DNA of 64,000 bases from Grimontia sedimenti (GTDB lineage Bacteria; Pseudomonadota; Gammaproteobacteria; Enterobacterales; Vibrionaceae), in contig NZ_JAALDL010000006.1 in NCBI RefSeq assembly GCF_011045095.1, forward strand, positions 156,236 through 220,235, given 5' to 3'. Positions 39,910 to 47,895 of the stretch are shown piece after piece. The number at the start of each line of letters is the position of its first letter. Positions within the stretch are counted from its first letter, which is position 1. The position numbers were made by a program, and so were the translations under genes. The notes under the pieces are model-generated. The model had not been told where the DNA came from, ran no database searches, and saw nothing but the letters and a program-made list of their open reading frames with translations.

Positions 39910-39968
39910 AACAAATAAGGCTGGTATCACTACACTGATCCGGTTACAACGCGCACCGAGAGATCACA

Positions 39969-40316
39969 ATGATTGATACAGAAACTGTAGCACAGCTACA
40001 ACAAAAGCTCGCGAATGAGAAGGAAGCGGTACGCAGCAGATTGGAAGATGCACTGATCACATTGACGGGGTTGGACGCGTCCAACGTCCCAACAGCGCAT
40101 CTGATTAAATTATGTAGAAGGGAAAAAAGTACGACTTTACATGATGATGGCTTACGGCTAGAGAAAATCGATGCCGCACTTTGTGCTATTCATACTGGCC
40201 TATTTGGGCTTTGCGCTGACTGCGAAGAAGAAATAGAAGTCGAGGATATTCTTTCAGACCCTGCAGAATCGCGCTGTCGAGCTTGCAGAGAACATAGTCG
40301 ATATCACCATGTGTAA
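39969..40316 (+). CDS. DksA/TraR-family C4 zinc-finger protein
   Basis: 115-residue member of the DksA/TraR family. It has an N-terminal helical part (about 1-75, two helices that would form a short coiled coil) and the zinc finger CADCEEEIEVEDIL...SRCRACREH (about 82-107) with four cysteines. Shorter than DksA (151 residues) and longer than TraR (73). By family it may bind the RNA polymerase secondary channel and alter stringent-type promoter output. The coiled-coil tip has no obvious DxxDxA motif, so activity cannot be assumed. Convergent with the lipoprotein gene, 7 nt apart. Confidence 0.85.
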   Translation: MIDTETVAQLQQKLANEKEAVRSRLEDALITLTGLDASNVPTAHLIKLCRREKSTTLHDDGLRLEKIDAALCAIHTGLFGLCADCEEEIEVEDILSDPAESRCRACREHSRYHHV

Positions 40317-40337
40317 AATGGCCTCATTTGAGGCCAT
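40315..40337 (-). terminator. Terminator overlapping the lipoprotein 3' end
   Basis: ATGGCCTCA/TGAGGCCAT nine-pair stem with a two-base loop (TT); on the minus strand TTTTAC follows. It covers the lipoprotein stop codon and the end of the DksA-like gene. Confidence 0.75.
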
Positions 40338-40725
40338 CGCAATCTCCAGCTTTTACTATGTCGGTGACAAACCCGCCGCTACCGGCAAACCAGGTTCGTA
40401 CACCTAGTCCTTGATCAATTGCATCACCAAAATCACGGCAAGTTTGCGCCAGTACATCATCTGAAATTTGTGACTTATGCATATCCCAAGTCCACCTCGC
40501 GCTTCGTAACTTCTGGACAATAGTTACAAGAGCTCTATCTTCTTGATAGATGACATGAACTGTCTGTCCGCGAAAAGACTGTATCGGTTGATCGTTTAGC
40601 TTTAATAGTTGCGCATTTAGGTCAGCCGGGACTTTCCCCTGAAAATCAGTTTCTGGTAACGATGTTCCAGTGGACTGACACCCGCCCAAGATCAATACCA
40701 ATAAGCTCGACATCCATATTCTCAT
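40324..40725 (-). CDS. Hypothetical lipoprotein
   Basis: 133 residues. The N-terminus is a lipoprotein signal (MRIWMSSLLVLILGGCQS, lipobox LGGC, Cys 16; residue +2 is Gln, favouring the outer membrane). The mature part has two cysteines (in AQTCRDFG and at KAGDCDGLK) that could form a disulfide. The general layout of strand-rich core plus C-terminal Cys pair recalls the AspS/GspS pilotins of type II secretion, but I cannot support that beyond shape. It lies 21 nt after the DUF2057 gene, same strand, so the two are probably an operon. Confidence 0.75.
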   Translation of the reverse strand: MRIWMSSLLVLILGGCQSTGTSLPETDFQGKVPADLNAQLLKLNDQPIQSFRGQTVHVIYQEDRALVTIVQKLRSARWTWDMHKSQISDDVLAQTCRDFGDAIDQGLGVRTWFAGSGGFVTDIVKAGDCDGLK

Positions 40726-40746
40726 ACCAACCTCTCTAACAATGGT

Positions 40747-41388
40747 TTACTGGAAATCCTGCTCTATCATCCACTTACGGAAGGATTTCTTTTCTTCATC
40801 CGTAGCCTTTGTATACCATAGTTTAAGCTGGGTGAATGTATCACCATCGATACTAACACTTCCATTTTCTTCAACTGATACAAGGACTTCCTCAAGGTTT
40901 TGAGCTTGGCCGTCCTCAAAAACAATACCATTTTTACGGTTATAGTCAGCAATCGCTTGTTCCATATTTTTAAATGAGCCAAAGCCACTGCCCACTAACT
41001 TTTCAGATTGCAGATTTGTATTTAATCCAGTGGTTTTATTCGTCAAAGTCCATGAAGGTTTTCGGAAAAAAGCCGTAGCTTGACTTTCGAACTTTAGACG
41101 AGGGATAGTCAATACCAGATCGTCCTCACCCATAGCTACCGTTAAAATATAAGGCTTAGATGTAAAAATTGTTGATCGTGCGCCACGTTTAACTTCATCA
41201 TCAAACCTTGCAACTATTTGATAAGTGGCAGGATAAAGATCAACCGCTTTGTCCGCATGCTTTCCATAGCTTTTCGCTTTTTTTCCATTGATCAGTAACA
41301 ACTCTAAACCATTTTCTGCACTCAACTGCGCAGCGAATACTGATCCAGAAAACCAACATAGCAGCGTAAATAGAATTATTCTTGGCAT
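40747..41388 (-). CDS. DUF2057 (UPF0319) family exported protein
   Basis: 213 residues with a cleavable signal peptide (MPRIILFTLLCWFSGSVFAA, cleavage after about residue 19-20). Family traits include an early LELLLINGKKAK segment, a VKRGARSTIFTSKPYILTV strand region and a terminal WYTKATDEEKKSFRKWMI helix. Relatives include E. coli YccT, implicated in curli control; the role here is unknown. The ATG at 41388 has GGAAGAG upstream. The open frame further upstream overlaps the porin terminator and is rejected. Confidence 0.82.
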   Translation of the reverse strand: MPRIILFTLLCWFSGSVFAAQLSAENGLELLLINGKKAKSYGKHADKAVDLYPATYQIVARFDDEVKRGARSTIFTSKPYILTVAMGEDDLVLTIPRLKFESQATAFFRKPSWTLTNKTTGLNTNLQSEKLVGSGFGSFKNMEQAIADYNRKNGIVFEDGQAQNLEEVLVSVEENGSVSIDGDTFTQLKLWYTKATDEEKKSFRKWMIEQDFQ

Positions 41389-41407
41389 ATTCTCTTCCCG
41401 TTTGAGA

Positions 41408-41434
41408 CGAAAAAGCCGCCTAACAGGCGGCTTC
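41408..41434 (-). terminator. Porin terminator
   Basis: AAGCCGCC/GGCGGCTT stem with a five-base loop; on the minus strand TTTTTC follows. It separates the porin from the DUF2057 gene. Confidence 0.9.
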
Positions 41435-41456
41435 ATTGCACAGAGTCTAAATCAGA

Positions 41457-42449
41457 TTAGAATTTAACTTCCATGCCCAAAACATAGCCAGTGTCAGTGT
41501 CTATATCAACACCGGCAACTTCCTCATCTGCTACACCGACTTCAGCGTACACTTTTGCGTTGCTTGCAAGCTTGTAAGTGACGTTTGCATACAGGCTTGA
41601 GCTTTGGTTGTTAGAGTCAATATCAATGATATCATAACCAAGTGCTAAACCAGTTTTTTCATCAGCTTGGTAACCTGCAGAAATACCGATTACATCCACG
41701 TCAACCTTCGCGTCAGTCGCAACAACTTTGTACTCGATCTGACCATAGCTAAGTGCTACATCGAACGCTTCGTTGATCGCATAATCAACTTCTGCGTTGA
41801 AACCGCTAACGTCCCAAACAAGCCCATCGCTAGGTAGGTTTTCGCCGTCGTACAGGTATACTCGCGCATCCAAGCCCTCATATCGTGCACCAACGCGTCC
41901 ACCGATGATTTGACGGCCATCTACTGACTCAGATTTATTATTGTCAAGATCGATGTTAGCACCAGCATAGAAAGTACCGTTGTCGTATACCCACTTAACT
42001 ACTTGGTTACCTGAGGTTTGTACAAAGTCAACTTGCTCAGTACCCAACTCATAGTCTTTTTGGTTGCCTGCATCGTCAGAAATCAGCAGCTGACGACCAA
42101 AAGTAATAGTACCGAAATCACCACCAAGACCTACATACAGCTCGTCGTTTTTAACAGCGCCGTTGTCTTGACCAACGGTCCCATCAAACTGGTCTTCATA
42201 CTTGAAACCCATTCCAGCAACTGCATCCAAACTGTCAGTCACTTCGATAGATGTAGTCAAAATCAGATCGGCGTCATCAATGCGCAGGTGCGCGTCTTCA
42301 GTGTTGCTATAGCCTTTGTAATATTGGATTTCTGCAGCACCTGATAAATCAACGGTAACACCGTCTGCATCGTACAGGTTAACGCTTGCTTGTGCTGCAC
42401 CAGCAGCCAGCAGAGCTGGTACTGCCATCGCTAGGATAGTCTTTTTCAT
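41457..42449 (-). CDS. Outer-membrane porin (Gram-negative porin family)
   Basis: 330 residues: signal peptide ending AAGAAQA (about residue 21), then alternating beta-strand pattern and a C-terminal strand ending VLGMEVKF with the terminal phenylalanine required for BAM insertion. Many acidic residues, typical of marine porins. It belongs to the general trimeric porin family related to Vibrio OmpU/OmpT-like proteins, but I cannot choose between them. The long A/T-rich upstream region suggests complex regulation, perhaps by ToxR encoded 7 kb away (inference). Confidence 0.9.
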   Translation of the reverse strand: MKKTILAMAVPALLAAGAAQASVNLYDADGVTVDLSGAAEIQYYKGYSNTEDAHLRIDDADLILTTSIEVTDSLDAVAGMGFKYEDQFDGTVGQDNGAVKNDELYVGLGGDFGTITFGRQLLISDDAGNQKDYELGTEQVDFVQTSGNQVVKWVYDNGTFYAGANIDLDNNKSESVDGRQIIGGRVGARYEGLDARVYLYDGENLPSDGLVWDVSGFNAEVDYAINEAFDVALSYGQIEYKVVATDAKVDVDVIGISAGYQADEKTGLALGYDIIDIDSNNQSSSLYANVTYKLASNAKVYAEVGVADEEVAGVDIDTDTGYVLGMEVKF

Positions 42450-42965
42450 GTTAATCCACTGCCTTTTCTTTATTAGATTGGAATTCCTGTTCCAGGATCC
42501 CTTTTATGTTTGTACGTGTCACAACGTCACTAAAACATCACAACAAGTACGCTTAAACTTCGAAACTTAGAGTGCAGAGAAATCTAAAATCTGTCAAATC
42601 AACCAAAATCAATATCAAAAAATAAAAATACCCTTAAATACATATAGATAAACACAACCTATCGAGCGGGGTCACGGAAACGAAACCACATTGTCAAAAT
42701 TCTGTAAAGTTGATCGCAATGCTTTATCAGAGTATTAATCTGTTAATCTCAACAAATAACACGTTTAATAGAATTATATTCTGCACGTAAGCAATTTGTG
42801 CAGTGAATGGCATTCCCTTTGGATTTCATAGTGATAGCTAATATTAGTTCAATTGATATTCGTGATCTAAATCGCATAAATTGGAATAAATGATCGAATA
42901 CTTGAACTCTTTCACATTCTCCGCGCGTGATATACTGCGGCTCTGCCATTCAGACTGTGACAAAC
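42450..42965. promoter_or_regulatory. A/T-rich control region between porin and dinG
   Basis: About 515 nt without a gene. On the porin side the minus strand has a TTGACA hexamer (plus 42591-42596), direct TGATTT repeats four bases apart further upstream, and a GGAATTCC palindrome in the leader. The middle is strongly A/T-rich (about 42600-42880). A TATACT hexamer at 42931-42936 may belong to dinG. I found no convincing LexA box. No RNA gene is recognised. Confidence 0.5.
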
Positions 42966-45041
42966 ATGCTTAGCCCATCAACCAAAAAAGACATCCGCTC
43001 CAGCTACGAGAATTTGAGAGCCCAGCTACAGAATTTTATTCCAAGAAAAGCGCAAAACTACCTCGTTGCTGAAATTGCAAAAACACTCGCAGGGGAATAC
43101 AACCCCAAAAGACGTATTCTGGTGGCGGAAGCGGGAACGGGTATCGGTAAGTCAATGGCTTACCTGATGGGATCCATTTGTTACGCCCTCAACAACAATA
43201 AAAAGGTGGTGGTTTCCACGGCCACAGTCGCTCTGCAAGAACAGCTAATAGAAAAAGATCTGCCGCTTTTTCGCCGAGTGGTTTCCAGGGAGTTTAGCTT
43301 TGTACTGGCAAAAGGCCGTCAGCGCTATTGTTGTGGGGAGAAACTCGCAGCCGCTGCCAGTGCTGAAGGACATGGGCAGCAAGCCTTGTTTACAGAAAAA
43401 CCCAAAAAGACAGATATCGACATGGTCAACACCATGTATAGCGCCTATTCCCGCGGAAAATGGAACGGCGACAGGGACGCTTGGCCGAAAAGTATTCCTG
43501 ATCACCTCTGGCAAACTATTGTGTCCGATAAGCACACCTGTCACTCAGGGTTGGCCGCCCACCGCAACTGCCCATTCGCAAAGGCCCGCGAACATCTGGA
43601 CAAAGCCGATGTTGTTGTTGCTAATCACAGTTTATTGATGGCGGATTTAGAACTTGGTGGGGGGGTAATCCTGCCTGAGCCAGAGCATGCTCTTTATATG
43701 ATCGACGAAGCGCACCACTTGCCCACTGTCGCTCGAGATTTCTCTGCCGCATCTGCAAGCTTGGTTGGCGCTGCATCCTGGCTGGAAAAACTCAACCAAA
43801 GCGCATCCAAGATTGCCAATGGCGGCGACATCAAACGCAGTGGCCGCTTTTTAGATGCCTTGCAATCAGGAATCCAAGTGCTTATTCCCGGGCTTCGAGG
43901 CATCCGGCACATGCTGATTGGTTTCCCTCTTAATAATGACGGCGTCTATCGTTTTACCGATGGTGAATTGCCAGAAGCTTTGCATCTTGAGTCTAAAGAA
44001 ATGCAAAAAGCCGCAAAAAAAGCTAATCAGTCGCTCGCAAAACTCCACGACCTTATCTCAGAGCGTTTAAAAGACGGTGAACTTGCTTCAAGGCTTGCGG
44101 ACCCTCTTCTTGCCGAATCCGCCTTTTTCTTGCAGCGCTTAGAGAATCTCGAAAAGGTGTGGACGCTGATGGCGCAACCTAATTCAGACAAAGGAGCGCC
44201 ACTGGCGAGGTGGATTCAAAAATGTCCCGAGCGAGAATCTGACCTTATTGTTCATGTATCACCGTTGGAAATCGGTTGGCGACTGGACCAACTGCTTTGG
44301 TCTCGCGCTGCAGGAGTGTGTCTTCTTTCAGCCACCTTACGTGCTCTAAACTCATTCACATACTTTTGTCGACAGGTGGGATTGGACGAAAACGATGGCA
44401 CACGGTTTCTTGCGCTGCCCTCCCCGTTCAATTATCAGGAAAACGCGCGCCTGGTCATCCCAGCTATGCCTTGCGAACCGCAGGACGAGAAGTTTACCAG
44501 CTACCTTCCCGATATATTGATGGAATACCTCGAAGCTGAAACTGCCAGCTTGGTACTTTTTTCCTCTTACTGGCAGATGAATCAGGTCGCTGAAAAGATG
44601 CGTGCCGATATCAAAAAACTTGGCTGGCACCTTCATGTGCAGGGAGAAGCATCACGCACCTCTATATTGGATGCGCACCGCAAATGTTGTGAAAAAGGCC
44701 AGGCCAGCATCCTTTTCGGAACAGGCAGTTTTTCTGAAGGTCTCGATTTGCCCGGAGAACAGCTGACCAACCTTATCATCACCAAAATTCCGTTTGCGGT
44801 ACCCACCTCTCCGGTGGAAGAAGCTCATGCTGAGTATCTAGAGCGAAAAGGCGGTAATGCATTCCTCCAGATCTCCGTGCCGGAAGCCAGTAAAAAGCTT
44901 GTTCAATCAGCAGGTAGACTGCTGCGCAAAGAACAGGACTCTGGTAGAGTCGTGTTGCTAGACAGACGAGTTGTTACAAGGCGTTATGGAAAAGCCTTGT
45001 TGGATTCATTGCCTCCCTTTAAGCGTGTTATCGAACACTAA
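42966..45041 (+). CDS. dinG: ATP-dependent DNA helicase DinG
   Basis: XPD-like superfamily 2 helicase with an iron-sulfur cluster, 691 residues; unwinds R-loops, D-loops and DNA:RNA hybrids. Walker A AEAGTGIGKSMAYL (about 56-69), cluster cysteines in QRYCCGEK (about 120) and in the DKHTCHSGLAAHRNCPFAKA stretch (about 195-214), DEAH box IDEAHHL (about 245-251), and helicase VI QSAGRLLRKEQDSG. The ATG at 42966 (MLSPSTKKDIRSSYENL) aligns with the family start; an in-frame GTG 13 codons upstream is less likely. Confidence 0.95.
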   Translation: MLSPSTKKDIRSSYENLRAQLQNFIPRKAQNYLVAEIAKTLAGEYNPKRRILVAEAGTGIGKSMAYLMGSICYALNNNKKVVVSTATVALQEQLIEKDLPLFRRVVSREFSFVLAKGRQRYCCGEKLAAAASAEGHGQQALFTEKPKKTDIDMVNTMYSAYSRGKWNGDRDAWPKSIPDHLWQTIVSDKHTCHSGLAAHRNCPFAKAREHLDKADVVVANHSLLMADLELGGGVILPEPEHALYMIDEAHHLPTVARDFSAASASLVGAASWLEKLNQSASKIANGGDIKRSGRFLDALQSGIQVLIPGLRGIRHMLIGFPLNNDGVYRFTDGELPEALHLESKEMQKAAKKANQSLAKLHDLISERLKDGELASRLADPLLAESAFFLQRLENLEKVWTLMAQPNSDKGAPLARWIQKCPERESDLIVHVSPLEIGWRLDQLLWSRAAGVCLLSATLRALNSFTYFCRQVGLDENDGTRFLALPSPFNYQENARLVIPAMPCEPQDEKFTSYLPDILMEYLEAETASLVLFSSYWQMNQVAEKMRADIKKLGWHLHVQGEASRTSILDAHRKCCEKGQASILFGTGSFSEGLDLPGEQLTNLIITKIPFAVPTSPVEEAHAEYLERKGGNAFLQISVPEASKKLVQSAGRLLRKEQDSGRVVLLDRRVVTRRYGKALLDSLPPFKRVIEH

Positions 45042-45052
45042 GAAAAATAAGA

Positions 45053-45826
45053 ATGCTCGAACTTCTAGATCCCAATACCCTCATTATTCTGGGAATGGTC
45101 GCACTTGCGGCAGGTTTTATTGATGCTGTTGCCGGTGGAGGTGGCATGTTAATGGTTCCTGCCTTGCTTTCCATTGGCTTACCGCCGCATATCGCATTAG
45201 GCACCAATAAGCTGTCAGCAACGTTTGCCTCCTCGACGGCTGCATTTACCTATTACCGGAAAAAGCTGTTTTCGCCCTCATTTTGGATTCATGCCTTTCT
45301 CGCCACTTTCATTGGCGCAATTTTGGGTACTTTAGTCGTGGACTATATTTCCACCGAGTGGCTCGAAAAAGCCCTGCCGCTAGTGGTGCTGGCAACCGCC
45401 GCCTACACCATCTGGCATCGCCAACCAAAAGCAGAGAATCACAATCTGCCGAAGGATGAGCCTCACCTAAAAGAAAAGCAGTGGGCTCAAGGGCTCACCT
45501 TAGGATTCTATGATGGGGTTGCAGGGCCGGGAACCGGCGCATTCTGGACTGTGTCTTCGATGTCGATGTATAAAATGAATATTCTGCTTTCGTCAGGTTT
45601 GGCCAAAGCGATGAATTTCGTCAGCAACATTACATCACTCGTTACCTTTATCATTTTGGGTCATGTGAACTGGGCGCTTGGGCTGACTATGGGTGTCTGC
45701 CTGATGGTAGGTGCTTACATCGGCGCACATTCTGCTATTAAGTTTGGCGCTAAGTTTATCCGTCCTGTGTTTGTTACTGTGGTTGTGGTTCTATCCGTTA
45801 AACTGGCCATCGACGCTTGGCTTTAA
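45053..45826 (+). CDS. TSUP (TauE/SafE) family membrane protein, YfcA-like
   Basis: 257 residues with about eight membrane helices in two repeats, starting GFIDAVAGGGGMLMVPALL (about 21-39) and FYDGVAGPGTGAFWTV (about 151-166), the duplicated TSUP signature. Members export or import sulfite, sulfoacetate or related anions; YfcA itself has no assigned substrate. It follows dinG by 11 nt, so it is probably in the same transcript, followed by priC 21 nt later. Confidence 0.9.
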   Translation: MLELLDPNTLIILGMVALAAGFIDAVAGGGGMLMVPALLSIGLPPHIALGTNKLSATFASSTAAFTYYRKKLFSPSFWIHAFLATFIGAILGTLVVDYISTEWLEKALPLVVLATAAYTIWHRQPKAENHNLPKDEPHLKEKQWAQGLTLGFYDGVAGPGTGAFWTVSSMSMYKMNILLSSGLAKAMNFVSNITSLVTFIILGHVNWALGLTMGVCLMVGAYIGAHSAIKFGAKFIRPVFVTVVVVLSVKLAIDAWL

Positions 45827-45847
45827 GCCCAATAGGTATTAAGAGCT

Positions 45848-46396
45848 ATGGATTTATCATCCCTCAGAACCGAGCTTCAAACGCTGGCAAACCGCGCAGC
45901 GGAGATTGACCGAAAGCGCGGCGAAAGTGCAAAGCCGCTGTTCGATGAACGCCTGTTTTCTTGTCTCGCTAAGCTGCTTACACCTTGTGTGTCGGAAGCA
46001 AAAAGTGTCGTTGATACCATCGAACGGGAGCAGGCAAGCGGACGCCTTTCAGCGATGCGTGCCGAGCACCTATGCGAAAAACTGGTAAATCAAATCGGTG
46101 CGCTTCAGCGTGAAATGGCTACATTGGCTATACGACAGCAAGAAAAAGCCATGGCTCCGAAAACCGGCGCTTCTATCAGCCAGCTCTACCAGGATCTAGC
46201 ACAGCATCAGGGATGGGAAAGAAGACTGGAAGATATGGTTCGCGATGCTGAAGCAAAACTGGGGCAATACGCCAGTTTTCCTGAACAGCAGCAAGCCCAG
46301 AAGCAGTTGCTCGCACTTGAAAAGCGCCTATCACGCTGTCGTGAGGCCAGACAAAAAATCGAATCCCGTATTTCTTTCCGTGAGCGTAAAGGCTGA
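45848..46396 (+). CDS. priC: Primosomal replication protein PriC
   Basis: 182-residue helical protein that restarts collapsed replication forks with DnaB/DnaC in gamma-proteobacteria. Family region LYQDLAQHQGWERRLEDMVRDAE (about 116-138) and the C-terminal ALEKRLSRCREARQKIESRI helix identify it; sequence conservation in this family is low overall. Seven nt before the HDAC-like gene. In E. coli priC sits with ybaM and ybaN; here the same neighbours are split by dinG and the porin region. Confidence 0.88.
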   Translation: MDLSSLRTELQTLANRAAEIDRKRGESAKPLFDERLFSCLAKLLTPCVSEAKSVVDTIEREQASGRLSAMRAEHLCEKLVNQIGALQREMATLAIRQQEKAMAPKTGASISQLYQDLAQHQGWERRLEDMVRDAEAKLGQYASFPEQQQAQKQLLALEKRLSRCREARQKIESRISFRERKG

Positions 46397-46403
46397 AGTT
46401 TTC

Positions 46404-47324
46404 ATGCTGCCTATTGTTTACCATCCGATCTATTCTGACTTTCCATTGCCTGAAGGTCACAGGTATCCGCTACAAAAATACCGGCTGCTCAAAGAGCACA
46501 TTGATAAGTTGGGCTGGCCAGTTAAGGCCTTCCAACCAACGCCACTCGATAGCGAGCACCTCAAGCGCTTCCATGATGAAGACTATGTTGATGCTTTGGT
46601 GAGCGGCTCTTTATCTCTGGTAAAAATGCGCAGAATTGGCTTCCCCTGGAGTGAAGCACTGATACAACGTAGCCTCACATCACTGGGAGGAACCACTCTC
46701 ACCGTCGATAAAGCGATAGAGCACGGTGTCGCTGTCCACCTTACTGGTGGATACCATCACTCGCATAAAGACTTTGGCAGTGGCTTTTGCCTATTCAATG
46801 ATTTGATTCTCGCAGCCGACCACGCACTTTCCTATCCGAATATAAACAAAGTACTTATCGTCGATTGCGATGTTCATCATGGCGATGGCACGGCGACACT
46901 CGCTCAAGAGAAGGAAGACATCATTACCCTTTCGGTGCACTGTGACAAAAACTTCCCATCACGAAAGCCAGACTCGGACATTGATATCCCGATGCCTATT
47001 GGCGTTGAGTCAGATGCCTACCTTTCTGAGTTCGTGCCTGTGCTAACCCTTGCTATCGCACAACACCAGCCCGACATGGTGATATATGATGCGGGCGTTG
47101 ATATTCATGTAGATGATGAACTTGGCTATATGAATGTTTGCCAACACGGCATCGCTGAGAGAGATAAAGCCGTCATGGAAGCTTGTCACCAACACGGCGT
47201 TCCTATCGCCGCGGTTATCGGCGGCGGATATCGTACAGAACAGAGCGCTTTGGTTCCGCTTCATGCCGAATTGATAAAAGCAGCATTCAATATCTATTTC
47301 CCAAATTGGAGTAAAGAATCATGA
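46404..47324 (+). CDS. Histone-deacetylase-superfamily enzyme
   Basis: 306 residues of the arginase/deacetylase (HDAC) fold, related to bacterial acetylpolyamine or acetoin-utilisation deacetylases. Catalytic elements: LTGGYHHSHKDFGSGFCLFN (about 113-132) with the paired histidines, VDCDVHHGDGTATLA (about 153-167) and DAGVDIHVDDELG (about 229-241) supplying Asp-His-Asp zinc ligands. The substrate cannot be told. The ATG at 46404 (MLPIVYHPIYSDFPLPEGH) fits the family; the longer frame back into priC does not. Its stop overlaps the next ATG (ATGA). Confidence 0.9.
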   Translation: MLPIVYHPIYSDFPLPEGHRYPLQKYRLLKEHIDKLGWPVKAFQPTPLDSEHLKRFHDEDYVDALVSGSLSLVKMRRIGFPWSEALIQRSLTSLGGTTLTVDKAIEHGVAVHLTGGYHHSHKDFGSGFCLFNDLILAADHALSYPNINKVLIVDCDVHHGDGTATLAQEKEDIITLSVHCDKNFPSRKPDSDIDIPMPIGVESDAYLSEFVPVLTLAIAQHQPDMVIYDAGVDIHVDDELGYMNVCQHGIAERDKAVMEACHQHGVPIAAVIGGGYRTEQSALVPLHAELIKAAFNIYFPNWSKES

Positions 47325-47480
47325 GTCAATCAGGACTAGACAATGCCCTGATGAAATCAAACTTGCTGTTGATTTAATCTACCTTTGGAAAGCAATGAGG
47401 TCGATCCTGAGACAGCATTAAAAGCACTGGAGATCGTCAGATCGGACCTTGAACAAAAAGTGTCGAAAGCAAACGATTAA
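47321..47480 (+). pseudogene. YbaM-like (DUF2496) small protein, frame broken twice
   Basis: The ATG overlaps the HDAC stop (ATGA). As written the frame stops after 18 codons. Adding one C in the CCC run at about 47343-47346 and one T in the TTT run at about 47383-47386 gives a 53-residue protein, MSQSGLDNAPDEIKLAVDLI then YLLESNEVDPETALKALEIV and RSDLEQKVSKAND, which is clearly a DUF2496/YbaM homologue. E. coli ybaM is directly beside priC, supporting the identity. Both losses are homopolymer shortenings, so I regard this as a probably intact gene misread. Function of the family unknown. Confidence 0.8.
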
Positions 47481-47895
47481 CTCTCAGTAACGTCTTCTAA
47501 CTCCCTCGATTGAGTGGCCAGATTCCCCCTTCGTAAATGTTAATGTTGATAGTAAATAATGTTGTAAAAACATCCTTCCATTAAACTATTTGCCTAACAT
47601 TTAATCTTTTAGTGAAATTTACAGATGCCAGAAGATCAAATTTGGAGTATTATCCCGCCGCTTTATTTGCTTATCTTGACGTCAAGTGAGCAAAAAACGG
47701 CCACAGATCATGCTCAAATGGATTTGTAAGTAGCGCAATCGAAGCGCAAGTCTGCTGGCTGGAATCTCTGCACGGAAGCGTCGCCAGGACAAGTTATTTG
47801 TCCGGGGCAGAGAGCTGAAAAGGAAGTTTCAGATCCCTTGTCTCCTCCTTCTCACTCAACTGCCACTCTAAATTTGACGACAGTAGAGTTTGTAT
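47481..47895 (+). promoter_or_regulatory. Long structured leader of the alanine/glycine symporter gene
   Basis: A 415-nt gene-free region. The first part (to about 47640) is A/T-rich and probably promoter. The second part folds well: TCTCTGC/GCAGAGA (47765-47771 with 47807-47813) encloses GGACAA/TTGTCC (47787-47792 with 47798-47803); then CTGAAA/TTTCAG (47815-47820 with 47827-47832); then ACTCTA/TAGAGT (47865-47870 with 47884-47889), the last covering the weak ribosome-binding site. I could not match this to a known riboswitch class. See findings. Confidence 0.5.

Noticed and set aside
42880-42965. LexA box for dinG
   Set aside because: E. coli dinG is in the SOS regulon, but no CTGT-N8-ACAG site with acceptable arms was found near the start.
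47740-47830. Glycine riboswitch upstream of the symporter
   Set aside because: CGAAGCGCAAGTC and GAATCTCTG superficially resemble aptamer pieces, but the essential CTCTCAGG and AAAAGGAC elements and the P1 pairing are missing. I report only an unassigned structured leader.
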